Shown one piece after another: positions 18,451 through 26,960 of a stretch of DNA of 62,230 bases. The stretch comes from CAZVWW01 sp964631265 (GTDB lineage Bacteria; Thermotogota; Thermotogae; MWEM01). The translations under genes and the position numbers were made by a program. The DNA is taken from NCBI GenBank assembly GCA_964631265.1, contig CAZVWW010000003.1:1-62230 (forward strand), given 5' to 3'. Below the pieces are notes generated by a model. The model made no database searches. It saw only the letters and a program-made list of their open reading frames with translations, and was not told where the DNA came from. Each line of letters starts with the position of its first letter. Within the stretch, counting starts at the first letter, position 1.

Positions 18451-18484
18451 GCGTTCAAAATCCTGGAAAAGGAGGCATTTTTGG

Positions 18485-19348
18485 ATGAAGAATAGAGCAT
18501 GGTTGTTTTTGCTCCCTGCGCTGGCCTTTATGGCTGTCAGTGCGATTATACCACTTGTAACCGTTATCAATTATTCACAGAACTATATATTTGCCGGAAG
18601 TATGCCCACATTTGTCGGGCTTGAAAATTTCGTGGAAGTACTGCAGGATCCCCAGTTTCTGGGTTCTATTGGACGACAGTTCATCTTTACATTTCTTGTG
18701 CTGTTGATTGAAGTCCCTCTGGGTATTATTATCGCACTTGCGATGCCGAAAAAGGGCAACTGGGTGCCGTTGAATCTTGTCCTGCTCGGTATTCCGCTCC
18801 TTATCCCCTACAACGTTGTGGGGATCATCTGGAGACTATTCACCCAGTCGGATGTCGGGATTGTTCCCGCGGCCTTTAATGGATTGAATTATGCGTACAA
18901 CGTCACACTCAACTCGGGGGATGCATTCTTTACAATCCTCACAGTAGATGTCTGGCATTGGACGCCGCTGTTGATTCTGCTTTCCTATGCAGGCCTTCAG
19001 GCCATTCCAAACGCCTATTACCGGGCAGCTGCAATTGACGGGGCATCAAAGTGGAGTACCTTTAAATATGTAACGCTGCCAAAACTGAGAACTGTTCTGA
19101 CCATTGGAATACTGCTCAGATTTATGGACTCGTTCAAGATCTATTCGGAACCCCTTCTTTTGACTGGTGGAGGTCCCGGAACGGCAACAACATTTCTGAG
19201 TTTATTCATATCGAGAAAGGCGGAGTCTTATGAACTTGGCTATGCTTCTGCCGCATCCCTCATCTACTTCTTTATCGTTCTCGTTATGAGTTATATATTC
19301 TTCCAGTTTATTTCACGTGTGGGAAGGGGTGTGCATGATGAAGGATAA
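18485..19348 (+). CDS. glpP: ABC transporter permease, GlpP-like
   Basis: 287 residues with six predicted membrane helices. The cytoplasmic EAA loop RAAAIDGASKWSTFKYVTLP near residues 178-197 contacts the ATPase. A binding-protein-dependent transport (MalF/UgpA-type) permease. ATG 18485 is preceded by AAGGAGG with 9-nt spacing. The end overlaps the next permease gene by about 14 nt, so the pair is co-translated in the fixed stoichiometry expected of a heterodimeric channel. Confidence 0.85.
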   Translation: MKNRAWLFLLPALAFMAVSAIIPLVTVINYSQNYIFAGSMPTFVGLENFVEVLQDPQFLGSIGRQFIFTFLVLLIEVPLGIIIALAMPKKGNWVPLNLVLLGIPLLIPYNVVGIIWRLFTQSDVGIVPAAFNGLNYAYNVTLNSGDAFFTILTVDVWHWTPLLILLSYAGLQAIPNAYYRAAAIDGASKWSTFKYVTLPKLRTVLTIGILLRFMDSFKIYSEPLLLTGGGPGTATTFLSLFISRKAESYELGYASAASLIYFFIVLVMSYIFFQFISRVGRGVHDEG

Positions 19349-20156
19349 AAAAGATAAACGAATTGGCGCGACAATCCTGCTGATCATCTACTTTACGATT
19401 CTCATCTTCCCAATATACTGGATGGTCAACACATCATTAAAATACGATGAAGAAATTCTGAGTTCGATGACGTTCTTCCCCAGGGAGATCACCTTCAAGA
19501 ATTACGAACAGATATTCACATCGGAGCTCTGGATGGAGAGTTTTGCTAATTCACTGATATACGTCTTTATGAATGTAGCGATAACGATTGTGGTCAGTGT
19601 CCCGGCGGCCTATGCCTTTTCCAGATGGAATTTCCGGGGCGATAAGCATCTGTTTTTCTGGTTGATTACCAACCGTATGGCACCGGCCGTTATATTCATG
19701 ATACCGTTTACCCAACTTTACAACAATCTGGGTTTGTTCGATACACATATCGGGGTATCAATTGCCCATCTGCTCTTTAATATACCGCTTGCGATATGGA
19801 TACTGGAGGGCTTTATGTCCGGAATACCAAAGGAGATTGATGAAACCGCCTTCGTGGACGGCTACCCGTTTCACAAGTTCTTCTTCAAGATCTTCCTCCC
19901 CCTGGTCAAGCAGGGCATCGGGGTTGCGGCCTTCCTGTGCTTTACATTCTCATGGGTTGAGCTGATACTGGCGAAGACGTTGACGATAACGGATGCTAAA
20001 CCCGTTGTGGTAACACTCACCGTGGGCATTGGCGCTGAAGGTGTCAAATGGGGTCTGCTTGCTGCTGCAGGTGTGCTGACAATTGTTCCCGGTGCACTGG
20101 TCGTTTATTTTGTAAGAAATTATCTTGCAAAAGGCTTTGCATTAGGAAGGGTGTGA
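19335..20156 (+). CDS. glpQ: ABC transporter permease, GlpQ-like
   Basis: 273 residues, six membrane helices, with an EAA loop DETAFVDGYPFHKFFFKI near residues 172-189. A MalG/UgpE-type permease and partner of the preceding GlpP-like subunit. ATG codons at 19335 and 19338 are both possible behind GGGAAGGGG; an in-frame GTG at 19317 would lengthen it into the previous gene without an RBS. The large periplasmic loop between the first two helices is typical of this half. Confidence 0.83.
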   Translation: MMKDKKDKRIGATILLIIYFTILIFPIYWMVNTSLKYDEEILSSMTFFPREITFKNYEQIFTSELWMESFANSLIYVFMNVAITIVVSVPAAYAFSRWNFRGDKHLFFWLITNRMAPAVIFMIPFTQLYNNLGLFDTHIGVSIAHLLFNIPLAIWILEGFMSGIPKEIDETAFVDGYPFHKFFFKIFLPLVKQGIGVAAFLCFTFSWVELILAKTLTITDAKPVVVTLTVGIGAEGVKWGLLAAAGVLTIVPGALVVYFVRNYLAKGFALGRV

Positions 20157-20162
20157 TGTTGA

Positions 20163-20438
20163 ATGGGTTGGATGAATTGGACACTACCGACTATCGTTGC
20201 ACTTTTTGCGCTCGGAGGAACGATTGTATCAATTGTGATTTTCGAAGGGTTTAAGCCCCCGATTGAAAGAAAGGGATTTTTACCGATTCCTACAACACCG
20301 GGAGACAGACTCTTTATATCAATCTTAATGACATTTGGCATCTTTTTCCTGTACATGGCCTTTTTTGGCGTAGCGGCATTATGGGTTCCAATCGTAATAT
20401 GTGTCGTAGTTGATGTACTGATCTCAATCAAAGGATGA
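20163..20438 (+). CDS. DUF2160 small integral membrane protein of the glycerol importer
   Basis: 91 residues with two or three hydrophobic segments (about 5-25, 55-75 and 70-88) separated by a charged loop ERKGFLPIPTTPGDR. Length, topology and position directly after the permease genes match the DUF2160 predicted membrane protein that accompanies GlpSTPQV operons. This is the best single marker that the importer is of the glycerol type rather than a generic sugar importer. Its biochemical role is unknown; an accessory or stabilising subunit of the channel is plausible. It starts 6 nt after the glpQ stop. Confidence 0.78.
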   Translation: MGWMNWTLPTIVALFALGGTIVSIVIFEGFKPPIERKGFLPIPTTPGDRLFISILMTFGIFFLYMAFFGVAALWVPIVICVVVDVLISIKG

Positions 20439-20519
20439 ACATCAGGGAGAAATATGTTTGTTTTTAATCACTGTGCACAAAAAAGAATTAACTTATATAT
20501 TATCTAATTAAGTTTAAAC

Positions 20520-20541
20520 GGGACAGCTTGAGTGCTGTCCC
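20520..20541 (+). terminator. Hairpin at end of the glp operon
   Basis: GGGACAGC and GCTGTCCC form a perfect 8-bp stem with a 6-nt loop. The tail (TTCACTTATT) is only moderately T-rich, so termination may be incomplete and allow read-through into the chemoreceptor gene. Confidence 0.55.
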
Positions 20542-20625
20542 TTCACTTATTGATAATACAATCGAGATTGACTCGGATACCTATTCTGACTCTTTGGAAT
20601 CGGTTATGAAAAGGGGTTGTTAGGC

Positions 20626-22629
20626 ATGAAAAAGTTTTCCTTCAACAGTATCAAATGGAAGATCATCATATGGATTCTCATTATTACGATTGCCGGCATG
20701 GGGATATTGACCTGGTACATATTCACCAATGTCAAGGGAACCGTAAGCGGACTGCTTGAGGAGACCTCGGCGGAGGTTGTTAAGGGAAGGGCGGATGAAC
20801 TCAACAAATGGTTGCAGACAGGCGTGAAAGAGATAGAGCTCCTTTCCAACACCAATACTATTCAGCTGATGGAGTTGAAATATTCATCTAATTATCTGTT
20901 TACCAATAAGGAGATCATCGGTGATATCTTTGAGAAACTCTTCGTTGTACAAGAAGACGGGGTCGGTATAACAGCGGATTATGAAGATATCAACTTCAAA
21001 GACCGGGACTTTTTTCAGGTAATCATGGATGGAGAAAAGTACGTCATCTCCAATCCTTTCGTGTCCGAACTGACCGGCAGTCCTGTCTTTGTCATTGCCC
21101 ATAAAATTCCGGCACCCTCAGGCGAGACGATAGGCGTTGTCGGCGGTATGGTCACTTTAAAGACGATAACGGATATTGCCAGTAAGATCAGAATCGGGAA
21201 CATGGGCTATGGTTTTATAACAGATGGAAAAGGTCTGGTCATTGCCCATCAAAACAAAGACTATGTTATGAATATGAATGTTTTAAACAGCAGCAGAGAA
21301 GATTTTACCGGTCTTGAAGAGGCCGGCGCAAAGATGATTAACGGGGAGTCCGGAAGCGAGAGGATCACAGAACCGGACGGAACCACTGATGTTCTGATAT
21401 ACTGCCAGGTTCCGGATACACCGAACTGGTCCCTTGGCGTTGTTGTGCCGATTAATGAACTGAATGCAGGGGCCAATGAGATGATTCTGTTTGTACTGAT
21501 ACTGATCGGGATCATCACCGCAGGCTTTGTTGTCACGTCCTATTTCCTCGGCAACAACATCACAAAGCCGATTAAGAAACTGGAAGCCGAAGTGGAGCAA
21601 TTCGGGAACGGTGACTTTACCGTTGCGTTTGAAAGTAATAAAAAGGATGAGATCGGACAGATGACAAAATCACTTAAAACAATGGCTTGTAAATTCAAGG
21701 AAGCTATCATATCAATCAGTGATGCCTCAAGTGAAATTCATGATTCATCGGAGAATCTATCGAATACGGCGAATGAATGGAAACAGAGAACGGATAGTCT
21801 CAACGAAGAAACCGAAACGATAGAAAATCACGTTCAAAACACATCCGCCTCGATAGAAGAGGTCACTTCCGGTGTCGAAGAGGTTGCTTCGAGTGCTCAG
21901 TCGATATCTCAAACAGCCCAGGAACTCTCCAATGAGATTCATAATACAGAAGAAGCTGTTAAAAATGGTCAGAAAGAGCTTGAAGAACAGGCCAAGATGA
22001 TGACAATAGTTGGAGAACAGAATTCAAAGGCGACGAAGATAGTCAAATCTGTTGCTGAAAAATCAAACAACGTGCAGGAGATCGTGAATACCATCTCATC
22101 GATAGCTGAGCAGACCAATCTCCTTGCGCTAAACGCCGCCATAGAAGCTGCGAGGGCCGGAGAAGCCGGTAAAGGATTTGCCGTTGTGGCGGATGAGATC
22201 AGAAAACTGGCAGAGGAGAGCCAATCCTCATCAGCGAACATCGCAAACATTCTGAATGAAATAGATGAAGGAGCAACACAGGCCAGCACAGCCGTTGAAA
22301 AAAGCACTGAATTATACGAGGATGTGGTCGAAGGTCGAAAACGGGTCTCGGAGGAATTTGACAACGTCTACCATTCAATCGAGACCATAACGGAAAACAT
22401 CGATTCACTGACCGGAACCGCAGAAGAGCAAAGTGCGTCCTCAGAAGAGATGGCATCCGCCATGGATCAGTCTTCGAAATCCATGATGAATGTCTCCGAG
22501 CAGATGGATAAGATTACTGAAGAAGTCAAGAGTACAGCTGATGCGGCCAACGGTCTAAAAGATCTTTCTTCCGAATTGGAAACGCTTTCTGATAATCTCA
22601 CCTCTTTGATAGGCAACTTCAAGTTTTAG
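20626..22629 (+). CDS. Methyl-accepting chemotaxis protein (Cache-type sensor)
   Basis: 667 residues. Membrane helices near 13-35 and 285-307 flank a periplasmic double-Cache-like domain of about 250 residues, recognisable by patterns such as FKDRDFFQ, GSPVFVIAHKIP and MGYGFITDGKGLVIAH. A HAMP segment follows (KPIKKLEAE...), then a long methylation/signalling coiled coil. The hairpin tip EQTNLLALNAAIEAARAGE is fully conserved for CheA/CheW contact. ATG 20626 is chosen; an in-frame codon at 20617 lacks support. It lies directly downstream of the glycerol-type importer, suggesting related ligand sensing. A second receptor of the same design sits at 26961-28973. Confidence 0.93.
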   Translation: MKKFSFNSIKWKIIIWILIITIAGMGILTWYIFTNVKGTVSGLLEETSAEVVKGRADELNKWLQTGVKEIELLSNTNTIQLMELKYSSNYLFTNKEIIGDIFEKLFVVQEDGVGITADYEDINFKDRDFFQVIMDGEKYVISNPFVSELTGSPVFVIAHKIPAPSGETIGVVGGMVTLKTITDIASKIRIGNMGYGFITDGKGLVIAHQNKDYVMNMNVLNSSREDFTGLEEAGAKMINGESGSERITEPDGTTDVLIYCQVPDTPNWSLGVVVPINELNAGANEMILFVLILIGIITAGFVVTSYFLGNNITKPIKKLEAEVEQFGNGDFTVAFESNKKDEIGQMTKSLKTMACKFKEAIISISDASSEIHDSSENLSNTANEWKQRTDSLNEETETIENHVQNTSASIEEVTSGVEEVASSAQSISQTAQELSNEIHNTEEAVKNGQKELEEQAKMMTIVGEQNSKATKIVKSVAEKSNNVQEIVNTISSIAEQTNLLALNAAIEAARAGEAGKGFAVVADEIRKLAEESQSSSANIANILNEIDEGATQASTAVEKSTELYEDVVEGRKRVSEEFDNVYHSIETITENIDSLTGTAEEQSASSEEMASAMDQSSKSMMNVSEQMDKITEEVKSTADAANGLKDLSSELETLSDNLTSLIGNFKF

Positions 22630-22656
22630 GGAAAAGGAACTGACTTTCGGAAGAAC

Positions 22657-22688
22657 AGGGGGAGCATTCGTGCTCCCCCTCTTTCTAT
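22657..22688. terminator. Terminator between chemoreceptor and pepC
   Basis: 10-bp perfect stem AGGGGGAGCA / TGCTCCCCCT closed by a TTCG tetraloop and followed by CTTTCTAT. It serves the convergent genes on either side. Confidence 0.85.
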
Positions 22689-22708
22689 AGCTATGTGTTG
22701 ATGAAGGC

Positions 22709-24043
22709 CTATTCAGCCTTCGCAAGTGAGCCCATTGGGTCCCACGGCTCCAGGACGGTTGGTTCTGTTTGATAGGCCTCTTTTAATCGGTCGGGCAGAT
22801 GTTTTTTGTGAATAACGACCTCGTAATTGTATTCATCAAACCAGTTGTCACTCATGATGAAAAAGCCCTTTTCTCCAGGCTCATCCCCCCAGCTGTTCTG
22901 CACTTTCCATTTCAACGGTTTATCATCAGCGAGATCCACACCTGTAAAGACCATGGCATGCGTCAGGACACTGGCACAGTAGTTCAACCTTTCAGCCTTT
23001 GAAAGGGTTATCTCAGTGTCCAGGGTTTCTTTATAACTGTAAAGTTCGGTGTCCATGATACCCAATTCTCTATCGGAAAATTTCCCGACATCGCATCCGA
23101 ACCATACGGGATCTCCTTCTTTGAGCTGTTTGATGGTCAATGCCTTCAAATCTTTATTTTCAACATTGAGATACCTAATCGGCCTGAGTCCCTTGATATT
23201 GCCCAGAAACTTCACCGTGTAGGTCTTCTCGAAGGGTTTATCCTCTGTCGGGGCATTGATAAGACTGATATAATCAGTCACGTCTATCGCTGAATACTTT
23301 TTGTAAAATGCCTGCGGCGTGAGATTTCGATCACTGTGAAATTGTTTGTCCTTATCTCTGTATTCAAAGTCAAATGTCTTTGGAGGTTCTCCGAGGAAGA
23401 TACACAGCATGGCATAGATATCCTCCAGCATCGTATTCTTCACGGATCGCAAGGCCTCTACATCTTTTTCCTTCTGTTGTCTCAGTTTCATGGCACAGTC
23501 GCGCAACTTGAAATCGAGTAATGCATTCATGTTCCTGGAATTACCACTGTGATAGGCTTCGGGCATGGCATATTTTGGGAGAATCCCATACTTTTCAATA
23601 AGGGAGACAAACATATCCCACTGCCCGCCGTCTTGTGTCGGTTCATTCAGGAGCCACATGACATTTCTTGATGAGACTTCCTCGTTCCGGGTCTCGATAA
23701 TACTCTCAAGAAAAAAATTTGCCTTCTCTAATTTATCCCAGAACATGGCGTAATTCTGTGAGAGTTCGAACTCATGATCTTTAATGTTCAGCGTTTTTGA
23801 GATGCTGTACCGGATGTTATTCAACCCGGCAAAGGCCCAGCACCTCCCGCTCTTTCCCTGATTAGTGACCTTTCCGACCTCGATCTCCTCTGAGAATTCG
23901 TAATTCATCCCGGCAATCGAATGGCGGTTCATGGCAACGTTGTTGATCCCGTTTTTAATAACGGCGTTTGCGATGATCTCTTTTTTCTGATCAGAATGAT
24001 ATGATTCTGAAAAAGCGTCAATCTGTGATCTGGTTAACTCCAT
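22709..24043 (-). CDS. pepC: Aminopeptidase C / bleomycin hydrolase
   Basis: 444 residues, a C1B papain-like cysteine peptidase that forms self-compartmentalising hexamers in the cytoplasm and removes N-terminal residues from peptides. Visible catalytic elements are the oxyanion glutamine Q62 in TNQGKSGRCWAF with nucleophile C68, histidine in LTHAMVFTG near 364, and asparagine in VQNSWG near 386. There is no signal peptide. ATG 24043 follows GAGGGG. The length is normal for PepC. It would provide amino acids from imported peptides, in line with amino-acid fermentation. Confidence 0.92.
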   Translation of the reverse strand: MELTRSQIDAFSESYHSDQKKEIIANAVIKNGINNVAMNRHSIAGMNYEFSEEIEVGKVTNQGKSGRCWAFAGLNNIRYSISKTLNIKDHEFELSQNYAMFWDKLEKANFFLESIIETRNEEVSSRNVMWLLNEPTQDGGQWDMFVSLIEKYGILPKYAMPEAYHSGNSRNMNALLDFKLRDCAMKLRQQKEKDVEALRSVKNTMLEDIYAMLCIFLGEPPKTFDFEYRDKDKQFHSDRNLTPQAFYKKYSAIDVTDYISLINAPTEDKPFEKTYTVKFLGNIKGLRPIRYLNVENKDLKALTIKQLKEGDPVWFGCDVGKFSDRELGIMDTELYSYKETLDTEITLSKAERLNYCASVLTHAMVFTGVDLADDKPLKWKVQNSWGDEPGEKGFFIMSDNWFDEYNYEVVIHKKHLPDRLKEAYQTEPTVLEPWDPMGSLAKAE

Positions 24044-24186
24044 CTTTTTTCCCCTCTCTATGATAAAGTGATCTAAACAGTATCATTTTACACCATTCTG
24101 TTGGAATGACAAAATACCCGTAAAACTGATAGCCAATTCCTGTCATAATAATTTCTATTATAAGTCATGTGAACGAAATAGTATCA

Positions 24187-24195
24187 TGTTATGAT
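24187..24195 (+). promoter_or_regulatory. Extended -10 promoter for the thi operon
   Basis: TGTTATGAT (TGn plus TATGAT) lies about 20 nt before the riboswitch aptamer, the right distance for transcription to start just before it. Confidence 0.45.
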
Positions 24196-24210
24196 ATAGA
24201 TGAACAAAAA

Positions 24211-24290
24211 ACTGGGGAGCCTTTATGGCTGAGAGGGATTTATTTCCGACCCGTATAACCTGATCCGGATAATGCCGGCGTAGGAACAAT
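24211..24290 (+). promoter_or_regulatory. TPP riboswitch (THI element)
   Basis: The conserved THI-box elements occur in order: CTGGGGAGCC, GGCTGAGAGG, CCCGTATAACCTGATC, GGATAATGCCGGCG and TAGGAA. These form the thiamine-pyrophosphate aptamer. A terminator-like hairpin follows at 24306, so control is probably by transcription attenuation: TPP binding turns off the downstream thiB-thiP genes. Confidence 0.95.
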
Positions 24291-24305
24291 AACATTAAAA
24301 TTCTT

Positions 24306-24331
24306 CCCCTGCCGGTGGCAGGGGATTTTTA
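24306..24331 (+). terminator. Riboswitch-controlled terminator
   Basis: CCCCTGCC (24306-24313), GGT loop and GGCAGGGG (24317-24324), followed by ATTTTTATT. It stands between the TPP aptamer and the thiB RBS (GGAGGG at about 24334). Confidence 0.85.
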
Positions 24332-24344
24332 TTGGAGGGAAAAT

Positions 24345-25316
24345 ATGAAAAAAATGATGTTTGTTTTATTGATGATGGTGACCATTATGCTCTTTTCCAA
24401 GCCCTTAACCGTTTATACGTATGAGAGCATGGGGTGGATTCAGGATTCACTGGTTGAGCAATTTGAGAATCAGAATGACTGCGAATTGAGGGTGGTGAAA
24501 CTCGGCGATGCGGGGAATGTTCTGTCACGCCTTATACTGGAAAAGAACAATCCCAGAGCGGATGTTGTGCTCGGACTCGATCAGAGTTTGACATTGAAGG
24601 CGATTGAAGAGGGTCTGCTTGAGAAAACCACTCCTGGGAATCTTTCAAATATCGAAAAGAATGAATATCTCTTCGATGAAACGGGACATGTCTATCCCTA
24701 TGATTACGGGGCGATAGCTGTGATATACAATCCTGAAGAAATTGAAGGGGAGCTGATATCGTTCAATGATCTGACACAGTACGAGGATTCACTGATTATT
24801 CAGGATCCGAGAAGCTCCAGCACAGGACAGGCCTTTCTGCTTTGGACAATAGCTGTACATGGCGACAACTGGAAGGAATTCTGGCAAAAGCTCAAACCGG
24901 CTGTTTTAACCGTGACATCGGGCTGGACTGAGGCATTTTCCAAATTTGAAACCGGGGAGGCGCCGATGATGGTCAGTTATGCCACCGATGGGGCCTATTC
25001 ATACCATTATTACGGATCGTCAAGATACCGGGCTTTCATACCCGGGGAAGGTGCCTATCTACAGATAGAAGGTGTCGGAGTTGTCAAGGGCACAGATCAG
25101 AAAGAACTGGCTACTCACTTTATTGAGTTTGTCCTCTCCGATCCTTTTCAGAAAGCTGTACCACTCAATCAATGGATGTTTCCGGTGAAAGATGTGGAGC
25201 TTCCCGACGCTTTTAAACATGCTGTCAAACCTGAAAAGATCGTACTGCTGGAATCGGCCGAGATTCAGGAAAACATGGATCGTTGGCTCGATGAGTGGGA
25301 AAGGATCATGTATTAA
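24345..25316 (+). CDS. thiB: Thiamine ABC transporter binding protein
   Basis: About 323 residues with an N-terminal signal sequence (MKKMM followed by a hydrophobic stretch, cleavage near residue 18). The mature protein is a TbpA/ThiB-type periplasmic binding protein: VYTYESMGW at the start, the ligand-site region RADVVLGLDQ, YPYDYGAIAV, and the tryptophan-containing TSGWTEAF segment. Imports thiamine, TMP or TPP. Expression is under the TPP riboswitch immediately upstream. ATG 24345 follows GGAGGGA. The end overlaps thiP by about 26 nt. The riboswitch and fold together make the substrate call strong. Confidence 0.9.
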   Translation: MKKMMFVLLMMVTIMLFSKPLTVYTYESMGWIQDSLVEQFENQNDCELRVVKLGDAGNVLSRLILEKNNPRADVVLGLDQSLTLKAIEEGLLEKTTPGNLSNIEKNEYLFDETGHVYPYDYGAIAVIYNPEEIEGELISFNDLTQYEDSLIIQDPRSSSTGQAFLLWTIAVHGDNWKEFWQKLKPAVLTVTSGWTEAFSKFETGEAPMMVSYATDGAYSYHYYGSSRYRAFIPGEGAYLQIEGVGVVKGTDQKELATHFIEFVLSDPFQKAVPLNQWMFPVKDVELPDAFKHAVKPEKIVLLESAEIQENMDRWLDEWERIMY

Positions 25317-26856
25317 AGCCCAAAACAAGACAGGCACTATTACACTGCTGATCTACATTGTTGCCCTCGTTGTTCCTCTGTTTTTTCTCATGAGGGATTA
25401 TCTGAATATTCAGGATTTCAGTTTACTGGCGAGCCCGAAATTTCTTCGGGTTCTCCGGTTCTCTCTTTATCAGGCTTTTTTGTCTGCAGGGCTTGCCCTT
25501 TTCTGCTCTATCCTGCCGGCTTATTATGTTTATAAGAACAAAGGTTTCGTGTCCAAACTACTGGAGAATGCCATCTTCATTCCCTTTTTCTTCCCCCCGA
25601 TATCAATGGTTATTGCCTTCAGCCTCATCTTTTCCAACAACGGTGTTTTTGCTGTCTTTGGTTTAAAACCGGATATCCTCTACACCATCAAAGCAATCCT
25701 GATAGCACATGTATTTTATAACTCACCGATATTTGTCAGTTACATCTCCAATGCTCTTCGATCAATCAATCCGAATCTCCGCGAAGCTGCAGAAATCGAT
25801 GGGGCCACCCCGTTAAAGAAGTTCCTGAGAGTCGAGCTTCCCCTTATTACACCCTCGATTATCAAGGCCTTTTTTCTCGTCTTCACCTATTCGTTTATGA
25901 GTTTCGCTGTTGTGATCAATCTCGGTGGTCTGAGATTTTCTACCGTCGAGGTTGCCGTAGCCAACGCCCTCAGGGGTAGCTTTGATTTTTCACAAGCACT
26001 TGTATATGCCCTTGCTCAGTTTTTCATTCTTTTTCTTTTAAATTATATCTTGAACCTGGCAGATAAGCATCCGTATGAAACGGTTTCCCCCGGACACTCC
26101 AATGACACAAGTGGGTTTATCGTCAATGCTGTTTCATGGATTTACTGTCTATTTGAATACACCGTTGTCTTTATCGGACTCTCCGGTATCGTGTACAACT
26201 TCTATGAAGCAAAGTTCAGCCTTGATCACTTCTTCAATCTCTTCTCCGGGAAACTAAACAACCGGTTTCCCGTAGTGGAATCCATCATCAATTCTTCAGC
26301 AGTGGCCGGCATAACCGGTATTGTCAGTGTCATGATGGCCTATATCATCCTCAACATGAGGAAAAGGATTACCAATCTCATCATTACGCCTGTTCTTGGG
26401 ATATCCTCGGCTTTCCTCGCAATCGCCCTGTTGTATTTGAATATTCTCTTTAATATACCGTTTTTCATACTTGTGACCGCCGGATACATCCTACTGACAC
26501 TTCCAATATCATATTCCTTTCTCTACAATCATATTAGTGGCTTTAGAAGATCTCTGGAAGAAGCGGGAAGTGTTGACGGTGCAAATGCATTACAGTTGTT
26601 TCTAAAGATCAAACTCCCAATCCTCCTGCCGGTGATTATTGCCGTCTTCTTTCAGATATTTGCCATCATCTATGGCGAATTCACCCTCTCGTACACCATG
26701 CAGATCCGGGATTTTTTTCCGCTTGCCAGTGTCGTGAATTTTTCACTTTCAGCAAATCGTTATTATCTTGAAAGTCAGGCCTTTGCCTCTTTTAATACGA
26801 TCATCGTTTTCGCCCTCTTTTTCATATCATCAAAAGTGATGAAGTTCACAAGATAG
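25291..26856 (+). CDS. thiP: Thiamine ABC transporter permease, fused two-domain
   Basis: About 521 residues with some twelve membrane helices in two homologous halves. Each half has an EAA loop: EAAEIDGATPLKKFLRVELP in the first and EEAGSVDGANALQLFLKI in the second, as in ThiP/FbpB-type fused permeases. I chose ATG 25291, inside the end of thiB, since the longer frame from 25192 would add a non-conserved stretch. The RBS is weak, consistent with translational coupling. No thiQ ATPase gene follows: the next gene, 104 nt downstream, is a chemoreceptor with its own promoter. The transporter must use an ATPase encoded elsewhere. Confidence 0.88.
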   Translation: MSGKGSCIKAQNKTGTITLLIYIVALVVPLFFLMRDYLNIQDFSLLASPKFLRVLRFSLYQAFLSAGLALFCSILPAYYVYKNKGFVSKLLENAIFIPFFFPPISMVIAFSLIFSNNGVFAVFGLKPDILYTIKAILIAHVFYNSPIFVSYISNALRSINPNLREAAEIDGATPLKKFLRVELPLITPSIIKAFFLVFTYSFMSFAVVINLGGLRFSTVEVAVANALRGSFDFSQALVYALAQFFILFLLNYILNLADKHPYETVSPGHSNDTSGFIVNAVSWIYCLFEYTVVFIGLSGIVYNFYEAKFSLDHFFNLFSGKLNNRFPVVESIINSSAVAGITGIVSVMMAYIILNMRKRITNLIITPVLGISSAFLAIALLYLNILFNIPFFILVTAGYILLTLPISYSFLYNHISGFRRSLEEAGSVDGANALQLFLKIKLPILLPVIIAVFFQIFAIIYGEFTLSYTMQIRDFFPLASVVNFSLSANRYYLESQAFASFNTIIVFALFFISSKVMKFTR

Positions 26857-26867
26857 TATAAAGGATT

Positions 26868-26895
26868 TTGTCATAACGAAAAAAAATGGTAAAAT
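26868..26895 (+). promoter_or_regulatory. Promoter for second chemoreceptor
   Basis: TTGTCA (26868-26873), 16-nt spacer, TAAAAT (26890-26895) preceded by TGG, so it is also an extended -10. It lies just after the thiP stop. Confidence 0.55.
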
Positions 26896-26960
26896 TACAA
26901 AGGGTTATGGTGCGTTAAGAATCATTTTGTTCCCTAATTAAATAAAAGGAGTGGTTTGCT

